Below are positions 59,591-64,000 of a stretch of DNA of 64,000 bases, one piece after another (within the stretch, counting starts at the first letter, position 1; each line of letters begins with the position of its first letter). The stretch is from Marivivens donghaensis (GTDB taxonomy: Bacteria > Pseudomonadota > Alphaproteobacteria > Rhodobacterales > Rhodobacteraceae). Position numbers and translations under genes: made by a program. The notes beneath the pieces are model-generated. The model saw nothing but the letters and a program-made list of their open reading frames with translations, ran no database searches and was not told the DNA's origin. The DNA lies in NCBI RefSeq assembly GCF_030410045.1, contig NZ_JAUFRA010000005.1:558001-622000 (forward strand), read 5' to 3'.

Positions 59591-60684
59591 GCCCGACGCG
59601 ACCAGCGGCTCATGACGTCAGCGCCAACTTGGGTCACTTCGGTCAAGTCAAAGCGCGGGGCGTCCGACAGAGTATCAATGCCCATCGCAGCCAAGGCTGG
59701 CATGCCTTCAGCACCGATGCCCATGCCCGCCGAAAAGACGATCAATTCGTCGACCACATTCGCCAACAGAAGCGACGCGGCCAAGGTGCCGCCCCCTTCG
59801 CAGAACACACGGGTCAATCCGTTTTCGGCCAATGCGGAAAGAGCCGACGTCACAGACACCCGCCCTTGTTCAACCTTGCACGGCAACATCTTCACGCCCG
59901 CATCATGCCACGGGGCTAGCCGCGATGTGGCGTCTTCTCCGTGGCACAGCCATACAGGAATATCTTTGGCGGTGCGGGTCAGGTCACAATCGTCTGGCAG
60001 GTCCATACGTCGCGAAACCACGACGCGGACAGGCTGAACCGACACGCCCATATCCCGAACGGTCAAAGACGGGTCATCAGCGCGCACAGTCCCAGCCCCA
60101 ACCATCACCGCATCATGCCGCGCGCGTTGTGCATGCACCATCCGACGGGCCTCGGGACCAGTGATCCACTTACTCTCACCCGTCGCCGTCGCAATACGTC
60201 CATCCAGCGTACAGGCCAGTTTCAGCGTAACCCACGGCCTCGATTGAGTAATTCGGCTAAAGAACCCGGCATGATCACGGCGAGCCTCTGCCTCACAGAC
60301 GCCTGTTGTAACCTCGATCCCAGCTGATTTTAGAATATCAATTCCGCGACCCGCGACACGGGGGTCTGGGTCGGTGCATGCAACAGCAACCCGTGCGATC
60401 CCCGCCTCAACCAAGGCATTCGCGCAGGGCGGCGTTTTACCGTGATGCGCGCAGGGCTCTAGACTGACATAGGCAGTCGCGCCGCGTGCCCTTTCGCCTG
60501 CTTGGGCGATGGCAACGGCTTCCGCATGAGGCCGACCGCCATCGGCAGTTCGACCACGACCAACAATAATGCCGTCATTTACCAGAACGCATCCGACCGC
60601 GGGGTTCGGCCATACACGCCCCATCCCACGCCGCCCCATGGACAGCGCGAGACGCATGTATCTTTCGTCGTTATCTGGCGTCAC
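59587..60684 (-). CDS. ribD: Bifunctional riboflavin deaminase-reductase
   Basis: 365 residues. The N-terminal zinc deaminase has GRPHAEAVAIAQAGERARG and LEPCAHHGKTPPCANALVEA near 75, with the His and two Cys ligands present. The C-terminal reductase domain carries GATRVSK-type contacts in TATGESKWITGPEARRMVHA and VGAGTVRADDPSLTVRD and ends near RVFCEGGGTLAAS. Both riboflavin steps should work. It overlaps nrdR (ATGA). The kps block lies between it and ribE. Confidence 0.95.
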   Translation of the reverse strand: MTPDNDERYMRLALSMGRRGMGRVWPNPAVGCVLVNDGIIVGRGRTADGGRPHAEAVAIAQAGERARGATAYVSLEPCAHHGKTPPCANALVEAGIARVAVACTDPDPRVAGRGIDILKSAGIEVTTGVCEAEARRDHAGFFSRITQSRPWVTLKLACTLDGRIATATGESKWITGPEARRMVHAQRARHDAVMVGAGTVRADDPSLTVRDMGVSVQPVRVVVSRRMDLPDDCDLTRTAKDIPVWLCHGEDATSRLAPWHDAGVKMLPCKVEQGRVSVTSALSALAENGLTRVFCEGGGTLAASLLLANVVDELIVFSAGMGIGAEGMPALAAMGIDTLSDAPRFDLTEVTQVGADVMSRWSRRA

Positions 60685-61148
60685 TTTTCAGGCGAAGTCG
60701 CAGGGCGCAGTTCATCGATGAACTTGTCAAAGTCGTCCGCAGCCTGGAAGTTCTTGTAAACGCTGGCAAAACGCACGTAGGCGACAGTGTCGATCCGCGC
60801 GAGGCTCTCCATCACGATCTCACCGATGATTTTCGACGAAATGTCTGTTTCGCCCATGCTCTCCAGTCGGCGCACGATGCCAGAGATCATCTGGTCCATC
60901 CGTTCAGGCTCAACTGGGCGTTTTTGCAGCGCGATACGGATCGAACGTTCTAGTTTATCGCGATCAAAGTCCTCACGGCGACCGTTGGATTTGATGACGA
61001 CCAGATCGCGCAGCTGCACGCGTTCATAGGTGGTAAAACGCCCGCCGCAGGCAGGGCAGAACCGACGACGACGGATCGCAACGTGATCCTCTGCCGGTCG
61101 GCTATCTTTTACTTGAGTGTCGACGTTTCCACAAAACGGGCAACGCAT
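60681..61148 (-). CDS. nrdR: Ribonucleotide reductase repressor NrdR
   Basis: 155 residues: a zinc ribbon (MRCPFCGNVDTQVKDSRPAE, RRRFCPACGGRFTTYERVQL) and an ATP-cone that senses dATP/ATP (KSNGRREDFDRDKLERSIRI). It represses ribonucleotide reductase genes when dATP is high. It is the first gene of the nrdR-ribD pair and has a DnaA-box upstream. Confidence 0.97.
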   Translation of the reverse strand: MRCPFCGNVDTQVKDSRPAEDHVAIRRRRFCPACGGRFTTYERVQLRDLVVIKSNGRREDFDRDKLERSIRIALQKRPVEPERMDQMISGIVRRLESMGETDISSKIIGEIVMESLARIDTVAYVRFASVYKNFQAADDFDKFIDELRPATSPEK

Positions 61149-61172
61149 GGGCCTGTCCTCTTACCGCTCATT

Positions 61173-61189
61173 CTAGGGTTAATCCCTAG
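61173..61189. repeat. Short inverted repeat upstream of nrdR
   Basis: CTAGGG (61173-61178) and CCCTAG (61184-61189) frame five bases, 25-40 bases before the nrdR start, possibly a regulator site. Confidence 0.35.
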
Positions 61190-61198
61190 TTATCCACA
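61190..61198 (+). promoter_or_regulatory. DnaA-box consensus upstream of nrdR
   Basis: TTATCCACA lies directly beside the inverted repeat, about 45 bases before the nrdR start. DnaA control of nucleotide-reduction genes is known in other bacteria; here it is an inference. Confidence 0.4.
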
Positions 61199-61263
61199 GG
61201 CACTATAGGACCGATAACTAGATTTGGGTAGAGTCAATTTGGACACACCAGATGATGTGGCGA

Positions 61264-61686
61264 TTAGGACTCACCTAAAAATTGCGCAACAACGCGACGA
61301 TCATGGGGCCGATCCCGATGTTCGAACAGATAAATCCCCTGCCACGTCCCCAACATCGGCACGCCTGCGATAACTGGAATGCTGATCGAGACAGGCATCA
61401 AGGCCGCCTTGATATGCGCAGGCATATCGTCAGGCCCCTCATAGGTGTGAGTGAGATAAGACATCGTTGAATGCGTTGTCGGCGGCACCAGCCGAGCAAA
61501 GAACGCTTTGAGGTCCGTTTGCACTTCGGGGTCGGCGTTCTCTTGGATCAAGAGCGAACAGGAGGTGTGCTGAACAAACAGCGTCAGAAGCCCATCACCT
61601 TGACCATGACACCAACGTTTTACCTCCCGCGTGAATTCGTAGAGGCCCTGCCCGCTGGTCGAAATCTGGAACAAAGTATGGCTCAT
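61264..61686 (-). CDS. yjbQ: YjbQ-family protein
   Basis: 140 residues. GDGLLTLFVQHTSCSLLIQE, VPPTTHSTMSYLTHTYEGP and PMLGTWQGIYLFEHRDRPHD are the UPF0047/YjbQ signatures, with conserved His and Glu. Family members have weak thiamine-phosphate synthase activity in vitro; the cellular role is unclear. It is followed by a small membrane gene on the same strand but upstream in transcription order that gene comes first, 13 bases away. Confidence 0.93.
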   Translation of the reverse strand: MSHTLFQISTSGQGLYEFTREVKRWCHGQGDGLLTLFVQHTSCSLLIQENADPEVQTDLKAFFARLVPPTTHSTMSYLTHTYEGPDDMPAHIKAALMPVSISIPVIAGVPMLGTWQGIYLFEHRDRPHDRRVVAQFLGES

Positions 61687-61699
61687 CTATAGCCCCCTT

Positions 61700-61912
61700 T
61701 TAGACCACAGACTGCGCCCAAGCGCCGAGACCATAAGCAACAACCGTCAACGCCGTCCGTAGGCCATTTATCACGAAAAATCGCCTATCGTAGGACTTCA
61801 CGCCAATCGTGCAGATCGTCAGTAGAACCGCGGCAAACGGTAGTATGATCCACGGCGTCACGCCCATAAACCCAAGGATGCCGAGCGCAATCAGGATCAA
61901 ACCACCGATCAT
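61700..61912 (-). CDS. Small membrane protein, function unknown
   Basis: 70 residues with two hydrophobic stretches (GLILIALGILGFMGVTPWII and FAAVLLTICTIGV) and a third near the end (LRTALTVVAYGLGAWAQ). No family is recognised with certainty. It is transcribed just ahead of yjbQ, with 13 bases between, and downstream of rpoD beyond the rpoD terminator. Confidence 0.7.
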   Translation of the reverse strand: MIGGLILIALGILGFMGVTPWIILPFAAVLLTICTIGVKSYDRRFFVINGLRTALTVVAYGLGAWAQSVV

Positions 61913-61928
61913 ATCGTCGCCTCAGACG

Positions 61929-61952
61929 AAAAAGGCGCCCCGAAAGGCGCCT
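61929..61952 (-). terminator. Terminator of rpoD
   Basis: AGGCGCC (61933-61939) pairs with GGCGCCT (61946-61952) and is followed on the minus strand by TTTTT. It lies just past the rpoD stop at 61958. Confidence 0.92.
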
Positions 61953-61957
61953 CGTTC

Positions 61958-63940
61958 TTATTGATCCAAGAAGCTGCGCAGCTTGCGCGAGCGGCTCGGG
62001 TGTTTGAGTTTCCGCAGCGCCTTGGCTTCGATCTGGCGGATACGTTCGCGGGTCACGCTAAACTGCTGACCAACCTCTTCGAGAGTGTGGTCAGTGTTCA
62101 TGCCGATACCAAAACGCATACGCAGAACGCGCTCTTCACGCGGGGTCAGCGATGCAAGAACGCGGGTCGTGGTCTCTTTCAGGTTTTCCTGAATCGCCGA
62201 GTCCAGCGGAAGGATCGCGTTCTTATCCTCGATGAAATCGCCGAGTTGCGAATCTTCTTCGTCACCAATCGGCGTTTCGAGCGAGATCGGTTCCTTAGCG
62301 ATTTTCATCACCTTGCGAACCTTATCGAGCGGCATTTGCAGCTTTTCTGCCAATTCTTCTGGCGTCGGTTCGCGGCCGATTTCGTGCAGCATCTGGCGAC
62401 CCGTGCGGACCAGTTTATTGATCGTTTCGATCATGTGAACTGGAATACGGATAGTACGTGCTTGGTCAGCGATCGAACGGGTGATTGCCTGACGGATCCA
62501 CCATGTCGCGTAGGTCGAGAATTTGTAACCACGGCGATATTCGAACTTATCGACCGCTTTCATCAGGCCGATGTTACCTTCCTGAATGAGGTCGAGGAAC
62601 TGAAGGCCACGGTTGGTGTATTTCTTCGCGATCGAGATAACGAGACGAAGGTTAGCCTCCACCATTTCTTTTTTGGCCTGACGCGCTTCTTTTTCGCCCT
62701 TCTGAACCTGCTGAACGATGCGGCGGAATTCAGAGATATCGACACCAACATATTGGCCAACCTGCGCCATCTCAGCACGCAGTTCTTCAACCTTATCGGT
62801 GAATTTCTCAACGAACATTTGCCAGCCGCGACCCGGCTTTTCGTTCATGCGATCCATCCAAGTCGGATCGAGTTCAGCGCCACGGTATTCGTCGATGAAT
62901 TCGCGACGGTTGATACGCGCTTGGTCGGCGAGTTTAACCATGTTCGAGTCGATCGACATAATGCGGCGGTTGATGCCGTAAAGCTGGTCGATCAGCGCTT
63001 CGATACGGTTGTTGTGAAGGTGAAGCGAGTTCACCAGTTCAACGATTTCCGAACGAAGTTTCTGATACCGATCTTCGTCAGCCTCAGAGAACGATCCATC
63101 CTCATTCAGGGTAGCCGACATACGGGCGTCCTGCATGTCGGACAGGTCAGCAAAGTCGCGTGCGATGATTTCGAGCGTTTCGAGGACGCGCGGTTTCAGC
63201 GCAGTTTCCATCGCGGCCAGCGACATGTTGGCCTGTTCGTCATCATCGTCATCATCGTCAGAGCGGATCGGGTTACCGTCCGCATCGTATTCTTCTTCTT
63301 TTTCTTTCGAACCAGCCTCGGACGACACAGCCGAGGTGTCGACGACAGGCTCATCGCCGTCTTCGTCGAGTTGGTTGCCGAATGTGGCCTCAAGGTCGAT
63401 CACATCGCGCAAAAGAATGTCTTCGGACAGAAGTTCGTCGCGCCAAATGGTGATCGCTTGGAATGTCAGCGGGCTCTCGCAGAGTCCGAGGATCATGGTG
63501 TTGCGACCAGCCTCGATCCGTTTTGCAATCGCGATCTCGCCCTCGCGGGACAGCAATTCAACACTGCCCATCTCGCGCAGATACATACGAACAGGATCGT
63601 CCGTGCGGTCCAACTTTTCGGTTTCACCACCCGAAAGTGCCACGTCACGATTGCCACCAACAGCAACCAGATCGGTGCCGCCTGCGTTGTCCTCTGACTC
63701 TTCTGATTCTTCTTCTTCGGTGACCTGAATGCCCATTTCAGAGAGCATCGACATCACGTCTTCGATTTGGTCAGAAGAAACCTGATCCGGCGGGAGCACA
63801 GCGTTCAGCTGATCGTAGGTGATATACCCACGCTCGCGCGCCTCAGCGATCATCCGTTTAACCGCCGCCTGACTGACGTCCATGGAGATCTCGTCGTCCT
63901 TGTCGTCAACCTTGTTGTCGTCGGTATCTTTGGCGGCCAT
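61958..63940 (-). CDS. rpoD: RNA polymerase primary sigma factor RpoD
   Basis: 660 residues. The N-terminal region 1.1 (ISMDVSQAAVKRMIAEARER), an acidic middle (RSDDDDDDDEQANMSLAAME), then region 1.2 (DPVRMYLREMGSVELLSREG), region 2 (FLDLIQEGNIGLMKAVDKFE and KFSTYATWWIRQAITRSIAD), region 3 and region 4.2 (FSVTRERIRQIEAKALRKL). These match the housekeeping sigma of alphaproteobacteria. The start ATG lies close to the right edge; upstream dnaG would be expected outside the window. Confidence 0.98.
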   Translation of the reverse strand: MAAKDTDDNKVDDKDDEISMDVSQAAVKRMIAEARERGYITYDQLNAVLPPDQVSSDQIEDVMSMLSEMGIQVTEEEESEESEDNAGGTDLVAVGGNRDVALSGGETEKLDRTDDPVRMYLREMGSVELLSREGEIAIAKRIEAGRNTMILGLCESPLTFQAITIWRDELLSEDILLRDVIDLEATFGNQLDEDGDEPVVDTSAVSSEAGSKEKEEEYDADGNPIRSDDDDDDDEQANMSLAAMETALKPRVLETLEIIARDFADLSDMQDARMSATLNEDGSFSEADEDRYQKLRSEIVELVNSLHLHNNRIEALIDQLYGINRRIMSIDSNMVKLADQARINRREFIDEYRGAELDPTWMDRMNEKPGRGWQMFVEKFTDKVEELRAEMAQVGQYVGVDISEFRRIVQQVQKGEKEARQAKKEMVEANLRLVISIAKKYTNRGLQFLDLIQEGNIGLMKAVDKFEYRRGYKFSTYATWWIRQAITRSIADQARTIRIPVHMIETINKLVRTGRQMLHEIGREPTPEELAEKLQMPLDKVRKVMKIAKEPISLETPIGDEEDSQLGDFIEDKNAILPLDSAIQENLKETTTRVLASLTPREERVLRMRFGIGMNTDHTLEEVGQQFSVTRERIRQIEAKALRKLKHPSRSRKLRSFLDQ

Positions 63941-64000
63941 GAAATGCTCCTAAGCGGTTCAGCAAGTCTGTGCTGATTCGGTTAAAGTCGAATCAACGGT

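Noticed and set aside
61961..63697. 578-codon frame antisense to rpoD
   Set aside because: rpoD is unmistakable; the other strand is a shadow of its GC-biased third positions.
1..64000. Mobile elements, prophage, CRISPR, toxin-antitoxin or defence system
   Set aside because: No transposase, integrase, phage structural, Cas or toxin-type gene, and no regular repeat array, was seen on either strand.

Overview
The window is ordinary, gene-dense chromosomal DNA of an alphaproteobacterium, almost certainly of the Rhodobacteraceae/Roseobacter group. Pointers are a SAM-II riboswitch in front of metZ, a tRNA-His with A73 and no encoded G-1, an SOS box of the GTTC-N7-GTTC type at mmcB, the glyQ-small gene-glyS-PEP synthase block, the nrdR/rib/nusB genes, CarD next to fdxA, and several small families typical of this group. 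I see no insertion sequence, prophage, CRISPR array or rRNA. One tRNA and one probable 6S RNA are present. Names rest on recognising protein motifs by eye; no database search was possible.

Layout. 0-9 kb: the start of yqeY, carA, a membrane glycosyltransferase, a GntR regulator, a HAD nucleotidase, a UbiH-type hydroxylase, a Met/His-rich periplasmic protein, and two coupled Lrp/AsnC regulators divergent from ilvC. 9-19.4 kb, minus strand: folB-folP-glmM, an SleB-type wall hydrolase, and glyQ-membrane protein-glyS-PPDK-like enzyme. 19.5-30 kb: a protease-fold protein without its catalytic triad, trkH, a DUF1127 peptide, then folE2 and metZ behind a SAM-II riboswitch with its own terminator; a YfcG-type GST and a Dabb protein; septation protein, DMT transporter and ftsY; an alkB hydroxylase. 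30-42 kb: a GH3 glucosidase divergent from a LacI regulator with a clear operator, purD/xseA, and carD, fdxA, an S4 RNA-binding protein and a Suv3-like helicase. 42-50 kb: TPR and SCP2 proteins, a lipase-like hydrolase, pepF, an M19 dipeptidase, an oxidoreductase, rpoH and rluD.

50-64 kb: tRNA-His, mmcB with its SOS box, a structured RNA that fits 6S RNA, then nusB-ribH-ribB-ribE. A three-gene capsule block (kpsS, a Wza-like lipoprotein, kpsC) sits on the opposite strand between ribE and ribD-nrdR, splitting the riboflavin genes. The window ends with yjbQ, a small membrane protein and rpoD.

How the genes work together. Three nucleotide/cofactor routes are well represented: folate (folB, folP, folE2), riboflavin (ribD, ribE, ribB, ribH) and purine/pyrimidine (purD, carA). 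Transcription control is rich: RpoD, RpoH, CarD, NusB, NrdR, 6S RNA, LexA target, LacI, GntR and two Lrp proteins. No complete new system stands out. The best leads are the SAM-II unit that appears to carry folE2, degenerate enzymes kept as full-length genes (protease fold, GTP cyclohydrolase II half of RibB, ATP half of the PPDK-like protein), and compact regulatory overlaps (a terminator whose arm carries a ribosome site, and head-to-head overlapping start codons).
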